A stretch of DNA of 22,963 nucleotides, from contig QMVB01000008.1 of assembly GCA_003660905.1 (NCBI GenBank), positions 1-22,963 of the forward strand, read 5' to 3'. Below the pieces are notes generated by a model that was not told where the DNA came from, ran no database searches, and saw only the letters and a list, made by a program, of their open reading frames with translations. The translations under genes were made by a program, and so were the position numbers. The first letter of the stretch is position 1, and each line of letters opens with the position of its first letter. Shown here piece by piece: positions 7,538-13,625 of the stretch. The stretch is from Candidatus Nanohalarchaeota archaeon (lineage in GTDB: Archaea; EX4484-52).

Positions 7538-8167
7538 TCAATAATTCCTGTATTTGTTTAAATATTCATTGTAGGTATTGTCTTTTTTCTCTAAAAACCC
7601 TGCCACTTCACAGACTGTATTTTTCCTGGGGTTTTTATTGTCATAAAGAACTGTAACATAAGTATCTTTATTTAGGTTTCTTGCCATGTTAATTGGGTAT
7701 ATGAGCCAGAGTTTCGAAGTATAAACATTGTTGTTTTTATCACTGAAACGGTAACATAGATAGCATTTTTTCCACAGGCGGCCCATTTCTTTTTTTTCTG
7801 TTATTATTCCCTCTGTCTCAATGCCTTTTTTGTAAAGATAGGCATCATTTAAAGCATTTTTTACATATTCTGCCGGTATTCTGAGAGAAATTGCAAAAAT
7901 AATAGCGGAAAAAATCAATCCCTGTCCAAATGTCATGAAATGAAAAACAAAAAAGGAGGTGCATGCAGATAATGTTATCATCATTAAGTCCCAGTAGATT
8001 ATATATCCGTTTCTTTTGAAAATTAAATCGATAATATTATGTTTCAATACTCTCGGCGGCTCTTCAAGTTTTTTTGAGATAAGTTCAAATACCATAGACG
8101 TTAATATAATGAAAAAATAATTTATAAAGATTACATTCAATGAACGCATTTCTCGTTTGGAAAGCAT
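7538..8167 (-). CDS. DUF3592-like membrane protein
   Basis: The 209-residue protein has hydrophobic segments at ~10-28 (NVIFINYFFIILTSMVFEL), ~55-75 (YIIYWDLMMITLSACTSFFV) and ~80-95. A soluble C-terminal part follows, resembling DUF3592: a Tyr/Phe-rich strand region (KCYLCYRFSDKNNNVYTSKL), then DTYVTVLYDNKNPRKNTVCE, where such proteins typically carry V-x-Y-x-P-x-N-P. The function of the family is unknown. The ATG has a TATA-like GATATAAATATA (minus strand) centred ~25 bases upstream, so it is a single-gene unit diverging from the GHMP kinase. It converges on rps19e. Family assignment is by pattern only and moderate. Confidence 0.65.
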   Translation of the reverse strand: MLSKREMRSLNVIFINYFFIILTSMVFELISKKLEEPPRVLKHNIIDLIFKRNGYIIYWDLMMITLSACTSFFVFHFMTFGQGLIFSAIIFAISLRIPAEYVKNALNDAYLYKKGIETEGIITEKKEMGRLWKKCYLCYRFSDKNNNVYTSKLWLIYPINMARNLNKDTYVTVLYDNKNPRKNTVCEVAGFLEKKDNTYNEYLNKYRNY

Positions 8168-8324
8168 TATGATGAGAAAAAAGATATATTTATATCTTTG
8201 TAATGCCTAAGAATTACAATTGAAAGGATATATTATGTTACTATATAACGCCGCAATACTTGTATTACTTTTGTGCCGTGATATATTATAATTAAATATA
8301 AAAACATAACATCTCATTTATGCT
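8168..8324. promoter_or_regulatory. Divergent promoter region with short repeated element upstream of the GHMP kinase
   Basis: The gap carries a TATA-like box for the minus-strand gene (about 8183-8197) and AATATAAAA (8295-8303), 26 bases before the kinase ATG 8325, implying a leaderless transcript. Between them is an 18-codon ORF (8235-8291, MLLYNAAILVLLLCRDIL) with AAAGGA upstream; its end is one copy of the shared LLLCRDI element described separately. Confidence 0.5.
8264..8288 (+). repeat. Copy A of the ATTACTTTTGTGCCGYGATATA element
   Basis: This 25-base segment matches the copy at 13565-13589 at 21 of 25 positions and the minus-strand copy near 18543-18567 at 22 of 25. It lies 36 bases before the GHMP kinase start, just upstream of its TATA-like box. 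Read in frame it encodes LLLCRDI, as does the third copy. Confidence 0.6.
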
Positions 8325-9323
8325 ATGAAAATAATTGCATCTGCTCCGGGAAACATCTTTTTATTTGGAGAGCATGCGGCTGTTTACGGCTATCCTGCTA
8401 TAATCGCATCTGTTGACAGGAGGACTACAGTTAAAATAAAGGATGTATCCGGTGACAAAATCAGGATTAAATCCCAGCTGGGAACTATTGAGGCAAAACT
8501 AAATAATTCAAAACTTACGGACAGGAAAATAAGCAATCCCGAGCTTGAGATTATTTTTCTTTTCATAAAGCAAATGATTGAAAATTTTTCAGTGAAATGC
8601 GCATTTGAAGCAGAAATTGAATCACAGATTCCTGTGGGCAGCGGGATGAGTTCTTCAACTGCTGTCTTGTGCTCTTTGCTTGGTGCTTTGAGCGAGCTTG
8701 CAGACAGGCATATAGAACCGCAAAGTTACTTTGATTACATTTTCCCCTTCCAGAGACAAATCCACGGGGGCAATGCCTCGGGAAACGAGATTGTCTCTTC
8801 ATCAATAGGAGGGATCAATTACATAACCAAGGAAAACGATGAAGTAAAAAGAGTGCAATTCAGCAATATAGAATTGAATGCCGTCATTGCTGACTCTCTT
8901 GTCAAATCCCCGACAAAACTCACTGTCGCAAACCATATTCCGAGCCTTATAAAAAGAAGAAGAAATGATGTATTTTCCAAATTTAATGAAATCCAGGGCA
9001 TTGTGGAGGAGGCAGTGCTTTTACTTTCAAAGGAAAAACTAATTGATGTAGAAGAAAAACAGCTTGGAAATCTGCTTAATTTAAATCAGGATATTCTGGA
9101 TAAACTATACTTGTCTCACCCAAAACTCGATGACTGCATTGATGAAGCGCGCAAAGCCGGGGCACTGGGAGCAAAACTGTCCGGGAGCGGATGGGGAGGA
9201 ATAATGTTTGCCCTTGCAACGCCAAAAAATCAGGATAACATAAAAACAGCGCTTGAATCAACAGGCGCAAAAACGATTGTTTCAAAAATAGGTGTGGAAG
9301 GGATAATAATCAAAAGAAAGTAA
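8325..9323 (+). CDS. Mevalonate-kinase-like GHMP kinase with altered key residues
   Basis: GHMP-family kinase of 332 residues, closest by layout to archaeal mevalonate kinase, the ATP-dependent enzyme phosphorylating mevalonate for isoprenoid lipids. Seen: motif 1 (APGNIFLFGEHAAVYGYPAI, 7-26), motif 2 phosphate loop (IPVGSGMSSSTAV, 102-114) and motif 3 (GAKLSGSGWGGIMFALA) near the end. Two positions differ from the family. The Lys in the usual APGK/PSK segment is Asn10, and the Asp of the SGxD/SITD segment appears to be Glu (HGGNASGNE, about 151-159). Both normally serve catalysis, so activity or substrate could differ. It is cotranscribed with nnrD, with one base between them. Other mevalonate-pathway genes are absent from the window. 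The GHMP fold is certain, the exact substrate less so. Confidence 0.82.
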   Translation: MKIIASAPGNIFLFGEHAAVYGYPAIIASVDRRTTVKIKDVSGDKIRIKSQLGTIEAKLNNSKLTDRKISNPELEIIFLFIKQMIENFSVKCAFEAEIESQIPVGSGMSSSTAVLCSLLGALSELADRHIEPQSYFDYIFPFQRQIHGGNASGNEIVSSSIGGINYITKENDEVKRVQFSNIELNAVIADSLVKSPTKLTVANHIPSLIKRRRNDVFSKFNEIQGIVEEAVLLLSKEKLIDVEEKQLGNLLNLNQDILDKLYLSHPKLDDCIDEARKAGALGAKLSGSGWGGIMFALATPKNQDNIKTALESTGAKTIVSKIGVEGIIIKRK

Positions 9324-9324
9324 T

Positions 9325-10197
9325 ATGGAAGATAAACTCAAACAAATAAAGGAGATAATAGAAAGCAGAACAAAGACGAGCCATAAAGGGGAAAACGGAA
9401 AGCTCTTGATTGTCGGAGGAAGCCCGGATTATGTTGGGGCACCGGCTTTGTGCGGATTTGCCGCGCTCCGGTGCGGAATTGATTTGGTTACAATTGCAAC
9501 GCAAAAAGAAGTTGGCTTTTCAATAAATTCAATGTCTCCTGAATTGATTGTAAAAAAGTTTGAGAAATATGATAACGAAGCAGTCTCTAAAATCACCCAA
9601 TTAGCAGAATCCTTTGATGTTGCATTAATTGGAAACGGTCTTGGCAAAAAGAACATTGGTTTTGCAAAGGACGTAATAGAAAGCATCTGCAAAAAATACC
9701 CGAACAAAAAGCTTGTAATTGATGCTGACGGGATTGAAGCATTTAAAAAATGCAAAATCAAAAGCACAAAGAATATAATAATAACCCCTCATAAAAGGGA
9801 ATTTGAATACCTTGCTGACCTGAAGGGAAAAAATAACGAAATAAGAAAAGAGGCAGATTCATTTGTAAAAAATTTTGACGGTGTCGTCGTGATAAAAGGA
9901 AATCATGATTTGATTGCCCAGAAAAATAAAATAGAAGAGAACAGGACAGGAAATGCAGGAATGACTGCGGGGGGGACAGGAGATGTTCTGGCAGGAATAA
10001 TCGCTGCATTCTACTGCTTTTGCGATGATTCTTTCATGTGCGCATGCGCAGGCACTCAACTTTCCGGAAAAGCAGGAGATATGGCATTTATGCAGTGTTC
10101 ATACGGGCTAAGCGCAATAGATATAATTGAAAATATTCATCAGCGCCTGTTTTTCAGGCAAACAAAAACCAGTTGCAGTAATGAATTGTATGTTTGA
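9325..10197 (+). CDS. nnrD: ADP/ATP-dependent NAD(P)H-hydrate dehydratase
   Basis: This enzyme repairs hydrated NADH/NADPH (NADHX, NADPHX) back to the normal cofactor using a nucleotide as dehydrating agent. The 290-residue protein is the stand-alone C-terminal (YjeF_C, ribokinase-fold) domain, without the NnrE epimerase half. Motifs: GKLLIVGGSPDYVGAPALCG (26-45), VALIGNGLG where PGLG is usual, KLVIDADGIEAF, NIIITPHKREFEYL, and the nucleotide-binding GNAGMTAGGTGDVLAGIIA with the catalytic Asp of GTGD. The C-terminus extends past the core with a Cys-containing tail (TKTSCSNELYV). It begins one base after the GHMP kinase stop, so it is the second gene of that operon. The partner epimerase is not in the window. 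Confidence 0.93.
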   Translation: MEDKLKQIKEIIESRTKTSHKGENGKLLIVGGSPDYVGAPALCGFAALRCGIDLVTIATQKEVGFSINSMSPELIVKKFEKYDNEAVSKITQLAESFDVALIGNGLGKKNIGFAKDVIESICKKYPNKKLVIDADGIEAFKKCKIKSTKNIIITPHKREFEYLADLKGKNNEIRKEADSFVKNFDGVVVIKGNHDLIAQKNKIEENRTGNAGMTAGGTGDVLAGIIAAFYCFCDDSFMCACAGTQLSGKAGDMAFMQCSYGLSAIDIIENIHQRLFFRQTKTSCSNELYV

Positions 10198-10247
10198 TTC
10201 AGGCATAGATTAGTCAAGATTTAAAAAGATGAAAGAAAAAAAAGAAT

Positions 10248-10472
10248 ATGCACTCCAAAACAAGAAATGATATGATTATAGCAACAGCAATTGCCCTGCT
10301 GCTTGTAAGCACTGCATTTGCAGGACCAAACATAGTGAATATATTTGCAGAAGGGGAAACAGTAGTCCATGCTGCTGATATGACAGGAGAAATAATCATA
10401 GAGGTCACAGCAGACTATTATTATTCTGTTGAACAGGATTTGGATTTCACGGTTTTGGGAAATGATAGTTAA
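10248..10472 (+). CDS. Small secreted protein, unknown function
   Basis: The 74-residue product has a clear signal peptide: basic start (MHSKTRND), hydrophobic core (MIIATAIALLLVSTAFA) and a likely cut after STAFA before GPNIV. The ~48-residue mature part is acidic (EGETVVHAADMTGEIIIEV, then YYYSVEQDLDF) with no Cys, and I know no family. TTTAAAAAG (about 10219-10227) lies ~26 bases before ATG 10248, consistent with its own leaderless transcript. It ends 14 bases before the chosen rrp41 start, so it probably leads the rrp41-tmk unit; a secreted product ahead of exosome and nucleotide genes is an odd arrangement. A start at ATG 10272 is possible and would shorten the signal. Confidence 0.6.
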   Translation: MHSKTRNDMIIATAIALLLVSTAFAGPNIVNIFAEGETVVHAADMTGEIIIEVTADYYYSVEQDLDFTVLGNDS

Positions 10473-10485
10473 AATAGTTGATATT

Positions 10486-11172
10486 ATGAGAAGTGATAAA
10501 AGAAAAGATGATGAGTTCAGATCAGTAAAAATAAAATTGAATGTTGTAAAATCAGCATTGGGCTCATGTTATTTTGAAATGGGAAAAACAGCAGTCATTG
10601 CTGCAACATACGGACCGCAGGATGTAAAACCAAAACACCTGGAGGATGCAGAAAAAGGCATTATAATGTGCAATTACAATATGCTGCCTTTCTCTGTAGA
10701 AGGAGATAGAAAAAGACCTGGATATGACAGAAGGTCTGTTGAGATCTCAAAAGTTGTGAAAGAATCTCTTGAGCCGGCAATATTTCTGGAAGAATATGCA
10801 AAATACCTTATAAATATAGATATGCAGATTCTTCAGGCAGATGCCGGGACAAGGGTTGTTGCAATTAATGCAGCTGCGCTTGCCTTGGCTTGTGCAGGAA
10901 TATCCATGAGAGACATTGTCTCTGCTGTAGCTGTAGGAAGAGCTAATGGAAAAATACTGGTGGATCTTACAAAAGAAGAAGAAGATGCAGAAGATGCAAT
11001 CGATACTCCTATTGCAATAATGCCCAAATTCGGCGAAATTACGCTTCTCCAGATGGATGGAATCGCCTCTGTTGATGATATGAAAAAAATCATCAAACAA
11101 GGTGAAGCGGCATGCCAGAAAATCGCAGAACTGCAAAGAAATGCCCTTAAAAATGGTATTCATAGTATTTGA
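10486..11172 (+). CDS. rrp41: Exosome complex exonuclease Rrp41
   Basis: This RNase PH-fold subunit is the catalytic half of the Rrp41/Rrp42 hexameric ring of the archaeal exosome, which degrades RNA 3'-5' with phosphate and can add tails in reverse. Family segments run throughout: KRKDDEFRSVKIKL, TAVIAATYGPQDVKPKHLED, MLPFSVEGDRKRPGYDRRS, ISKVVKESLEPAIFLEEY, the phosphate/active-site LQADAGTRVVAINAAALALA, and DAEDAIDTPIAIMPKFGEIT with the catalytic-region Asp. I place the start at ATG 10486 (MRSDKRKDDEF), giving 228 residues in line with homologues; in-frame starts at 10429 and 10462 would add unrelated residues and overlap the preceding gene. Rrp42, Rrp4 and Csl4 are not adjacent, whereas many archaea keep them in one operon. 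It overlaps tmk by 20 bases. Confidence 0.94.
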   Translation: MRSDKRKDDEFRSVKIKLNVVKSALGSCYFEMGKTAVIAATYGPQDVKPKHLEDAEKGIIMCNYNMLPFSVEGDRKRPGYDRRSVEISKVVKESLEPAIFLEEYAKYLINIDMQILQADAGTRVVAINAAALALACAGISMRDIVSAVAVGRANGKILVDLTKEEEDAEDAIDTPIAIMPKFGEITLLQMDGIASVDDMKKIIKQGEAACQKIAELQRNALKNGIHSI

Positions 11173-11734
11173 AGGAATTGACGGAAGCGGGAAGACAACC
11201 CAGGTAAAACTGCTTGAAAAATATCTTTCTTCCAAAACTAAAAGCATTCTCTTAACTGCTGAGCCGCAGAAAAAACCAATAGGAATATTGATAAGGGAAA
11301 TTATCCGTTCAAACAGCACTCCCAAAGAAGCAATTGCCCTTCTTTTTGCAGCAGACAGGATTGACCACATAAAGAACACAATTATCCCTGGCATGGATAA
11401 GTACGACTTCATTTTAAGCGACAGGTATTTCTATACATCTTACGTGTACCAGAGCCTCCAGGGATGCGATAAAACATGGCTGAAAGAAATAAACAAAGGC
11501 ATAATTGAGCCGGACATGATTATTTTGATAGATGCTGAAATTGAAGATTTTCTTAATAGGCGTGGAGAAAACAAAGTGATTTTTGAAAACATTGAGTTCC
11601 AGAAAAAGGCAAGGCAAAAATATCTTGAGCTTGCAAAAACAAAAAGCAATGTTGTTGTAATTGACGGCAGCAGGAATGTTGATGAAGTGCACAATAGCAT
11701 TGTAAATGCCGTAAATGAGAGATTTGATATTTGA
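11153..11734 (+). CDS. tmk: Thymidylate kinase (dTMP kinase)
   Basis: It phosphorylates dTMP to dTDP for DNA synthesis. The 193-residue P-loop kinase has Walker A in MVFIVFEGIDGSGKTTQ (1-17), the adenine/substrate segment LLFAADRIDHI, the DR motif with Tyr (ILSDRYFYTSYVYQSLQG) and the lid region RRGENKVIFENIEFQKKAR. I chose ATG 11153, directly before the first beta strand as in the family. Starts further upstream (11102, 11141) would only extend into rrp41 coding. The gene overlaps the end of rrp41 by 20 bases in another frame, implying coupled translation. A possible terminator/leader hairpin follows. Confidence 0.93.
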   Translation: MVFIVFEGIDGSGKTTQVKLLEKYLSSKTKSILLTAEPQKKPIGILIREIIRSNSTPKEAIALLFAADRIDHIKNTIIPGMDKYDFILSDRYFYTSYVYQSLQGCDKTWLKEINKGIIEPDMIILIDAEIEDFLNRRGENKVIFENIEFQKKARQKYLELAKTKSNVVVIDGSRNVDEVHNSIVNAVNERFDI

Positions 11735-11774
11735 ATTGGAAATGTTTAAATAAATATGTGTTAAATATAAGTAT

Positions 11775-11870
11775 ATGCTCCCTATCATTGCTTCGGCAAC
11801 GATAGGTTTTATGTTTTATTATTATGGAAAGAGTAATGATTTTTATCGATGGAAGCAATTTTTATTTTAG
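11775..11870 (+). CDS. Possible 31-residue leader ORF overlapping the NYN gene
   Basis: ATG 11775 opens a 31-codon frame (MLPIIASATIGFMFYYYGKS, then NDFYRWKQFLF) that overlaps the first 47 bases of the NYN gene out of frame. TTTAAATAAA at 11744-11753 is ~27 bases upstream, the usual leaderless TATA spacing in this window, whereas the NYN start itself lacks a TATA box at that distance. The hydrophobic N-terminal half could be a membrane peptide. It may be a regulatory leader peptide or chance; low confidence. Confidence 0.3.
   Translation: MLPIIASATIGFMFYYYGKSNDFYRWKQFLF
11781..11806 (+). terminator. Stable hairpin with UUCG tetraloop
   Basis: CCTATCATTGC (11781-11791) pairs with GCAACGATAGG (11796-11806) with one A-C mismatch, closed by a C(UUCG)G tetraloop, and is followed by TTTTATGTTTTATT. 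It may terminate the rrp41-tmk transcript or act in the leader of the NYN gene, since it lies 17 bases before that start. Confidence 0.55.
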
Positions 11871-12384
11871 TCTAAAATCATTCAATAACATGGAAATAAA
11901 TGTTAAGAAAGTTAATTTTCTTAAATTAGGAAAAAAACTTTGCGTAGAGAATAGAAAATCAATAAGAATATATTATTATAATGCTCCCTTGAATAAACAG
12001 GAATATAATGAAAAATACATCAAACAACAGAGATTTTTTGAAAAACTTAGGAAAACACCAGAACTAAATCTCGTTTTATGCAGATTGCAGAAAAGATGGC
12101 TCAATAAAAATAAGACAAAATATGAATATGCAATAAAAGGGGATGATATTCATATTGCTGTAGATACGGTAAAATTGGCTTACAATGATGCTTATGATAC
12201 CGCTATATTAGTAAGCGGAGATGGTGATTTTGCCCCGGCAATAGAAGCAGTTCAGGAAAAAGGCAAAAGAGCAGAACAGGCATATTTCAAAAAAGGGCCT
12301 TTCTGGCATCTTAAGCAAAAATGCAATGAATCCATATTTATAGATGAAAATTTTACAAAAAATTGCTTTGACAATGTTCAATAA
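11824..12384 (+). CDS. NYN-domain (LabA/DUF88-like) PIN-fold protein, possible RNase
   Basis: The 186-residue protein has the NYN/LabA pattern of metal-binding acidic residues: VMIFIDGSNFYFSLK (Asp9, Asn12), YAIKGDDIHIAVDTVKLAY and TAILVSGDGDFAPAIEAVQEKG, ending in a short segment around FWHLKQKCNESIFID. NYN domains share the PIN nuclease fold and are generally expected to cut RNA; the substrate is unknown. The ATG follows 89 bases after tmk and lies 18 bases before rlmH, with which it is probably cotranscribed, so a role in RNA processing alongside rRNA modification is plausible inference. A hairpin and a possible leader ORF sit in the upstream spacer. Confidence 0.85.
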   Translation: MERVMIFIDGSNFYFSLKSFNNMEINVKKVNFLKLGKKLCVENRKSIRIYYYNAPLNKQEYNEKYIKQQRFFEKLRKTPELNLVLCRLQKRWLNKNKTKYEYAIKGDDIHIAVDTVKLAYNDAYDTAILVSGDGDFAPAIEAVQEKGKRAEQAYFKKGPFWHLKQKCNESIFIDENFTKNCFDNVQ

Positions 12385-12402
12385 ATCTTGCAAAATACTA
12401 TT

Positions 12403-12843
12403 ATGCCTCATATAAAAATAATCTCAGTTGGACGGATAAAAGAAAAATACATACAAGCAGGAATTGATGTATATCAAAAAAGAATGTCCAACAGGAGAGT
12501 TGAATTAATTGAAATAAAGGATTTTGGCAAGGCAAAGGAAGGCGAAAAAATAATATCTCTTCTTGAAAAAGCGAAAGATTTATTCATAGTTGCCCTTGAC
12601 GAGCATGGCAGGGAATTTACATCAACAGAATTTTCTGAATTTCTTAAAAAAAATTTAAACAATAATATCTGCTTTGTTGTAGGGGGTCCTGATGGGCTGG
12701 ACAAATCAATCCTGCAAAAAGCAGACAAGATAATTTCTCTTTCAAGAATGACTTTCACGCACGAGATGGCAAGGCTGTTTTTGATGGAGCAGATTTATCG
12801 CGGGTTTTCTATAATGAATGGGAAGAAATACCACAGGAGTTAA
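12403..12843 (+). CDS. rlmH: 23S rRNA (pseudouridine-1915-N3)-methyltransferase RlmH
   Basis: This SPOUT-class SAM methyltransferase modifies pseudouridine in helix 69 of large-subunit rRNA. The 146-residue protein matches the short RlmH family: IKIISVGRIKEKYIQAGIDV at the N-terminus, FIVALDEHGREFTSTEF, the SAM-knot ICFVVGGPDGLDKSIL, SLSRMTFTHEMARLFLMEQI and the C-terminal YRGFSIMNGKKYHRS, where the terminal YH is diagnostic. I place the start at ATG 12403 (MPHIKII); a TTG five codons upstream is possible but adds no conserved residues. RlmH is widespread in bacteria and patchy in archaea. It follows the NYN gene by 18 bases and probably shares its transcript. Confidence 0.93.
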   Translation: MPHIKIISVGRIKEKYIQAGIDVYQKRMSNRRVELIEIKDFGKAKEGEKIISLLEKAKDLFIVALDEHGREFTSTEFSEFLKKNLNNNICFVVGGPDGLDKSILQKADKIISLSRMTFTHEMARLFLMEQIYRGFSIMNGKKYHRS

Positions 12844-12939
12844 AAAATATTTAAATAAAGCATCGGGATATTATATGCGGCATTATGCCTAATAAAAGAC
12901 CATATGCATAATCTGTTTTAAATATTTGATAGATATTAT

Positions 12940-13349
12940 TTCATATACACTGTGAATATCGAGAATTTGGCAATAAGCTAAGTGAGTCGGAACTTGATTA
13001 TATTGCAGGAACAAGACATGCTTTGGTTGTTAAAGGAGTTGTTGAATGTTATCCTGCCGCCAAAATTAGCAAGCGGGCGCAGGCTCATGTCCATATGCAG
13101 GCTATGAATTTTATTATATTTCGTCAGGCGAAGGTTTAATATATTCGGGTAAAGCAATATTTGAAGAGAACAAACCTATAAAATCAGATTAGGAATCCCA
13201 AAGAAGGTAAAGTTGAATGATATTTTATTATTCCTCAGGGTTATGCCCATTCTCTGAAAAATATTGGAGGAAAGCCGCTGGTTATTGGATTGGTTTGCCC
13301 TCATACTCGCTTAGCAAATTACCGCCATATCGTTAATAATCCAGAATAA
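12940..13349 (+). pseudogene. Decayed cupin-domain protein, possibly a phosphoglucose-isomerase-type cupin
   Basis: Cupin pieces lie in shifting frames. Frame 1 (from ~12940, no start codon) reads EYREFGNKLSESELDYIAG, TRHALVVKGVVECYPAA, then KISKRAQAHVH. A second frame (~13091-13192) gives PYAGYEFYYISSGEGLIYSG, the cupin motif-1 strand. A third (~13199-13349) gives NPKEGKVE, a TGA stop, then YFIIPQGYAHSLKNIGGKPL and VIGLVCPHTRLANYRHIV. The last part resembles the VPPYWAHR-NIGDEP segment of archaeal cupin-type glucose-6-phosphate isomerase, and the next intact gene is a phosphofructokinase, so a lost PGI is attractive. Other sugar-phosphate or sugar cupins fit almost as well. With at least two frameshifts, a stop and no start, it should be non-functional. 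Confidence 0.65.
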
Positions 13350-13352
13350 ACC

Positions 13353-13606
13353 ATGAAAAAAATCGAATTAAAGACATCAAAGAATTTCAGATGCAAAAGT
13401 GCGCCAAAAACAATAGAAGAAGAAAAAGAATTTTTGAGAAAAACAGGAGAGAAAAGAAAAACAAAATTTGAATGCAATTTTGCGATTATTTATTATGCAA
13501 AGATACAATTAGCATAACAGGCAATGCAATTGCATTTGAGAATACATCGCACCATATGCCTGCATTACTTTTGTACTGCGATATATTGAAGAATATGTTT
13601 TTATAA
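13353..13606 (+). pseudogene. Frameshifted small CxxC protein, unknown function
   Basis: ATG 13353 opens MKKIELKTSKNFRCKSAPK and continues to KRKTKFECNF before a premature end at 13517. Adding one T to the TTTT run at 13478-13481 joins it to a second frame: FCDYLLCKDTISITGNAIAF, then ENTSHHMPALLLYCDILKN, stop at 13606. The repaired ~84-residue protein would have a C-x-x-C (ECNFC) and further Cys/His, like a small zinc-binding protein. Its end carries one copy of the LLLxCxDI element. The stop overlaps the TATA-like box of the PFK gene. It could be a pseudogene, a homopolymer sequencing error, or a real 54-residue ORF (13353-13517). No family recognised. Confidence 0.45.
13565..13589 (+). repeat. 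Copy B of the ATTACTTTTGTGCCGYGATATA element
   Basis: ATTACTTTTGTACTGCGATA and the next five bases match copy A at 21 of 25 positions. It ends 37 bases before the PFK start, almost the same distance as copy A from the GHMP kinase, and is directly upstream of the PFK TATA-like box (TTTTTATAAT, about 13598-13607). Confidence 0.6.
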
Positions 13607-13625
13607 TTTAGCTGCATTATGAAAT

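Noticed and set aside
10747..11412. Long minus-strand open frame opposite rrp41 and tmk
   Set aside because: It is antisense to two clearly conserved genes, and its translation (Phe/Cys/Ser-rich) follows from their codon pattern.
12850..12900. GATATTATATGCGGCAT as a fourth copy of the LLLCRDI element
   Set aside because: Only about half of the 25-bp pattern is present and spacing differs, so it is not distinguishable from chance.
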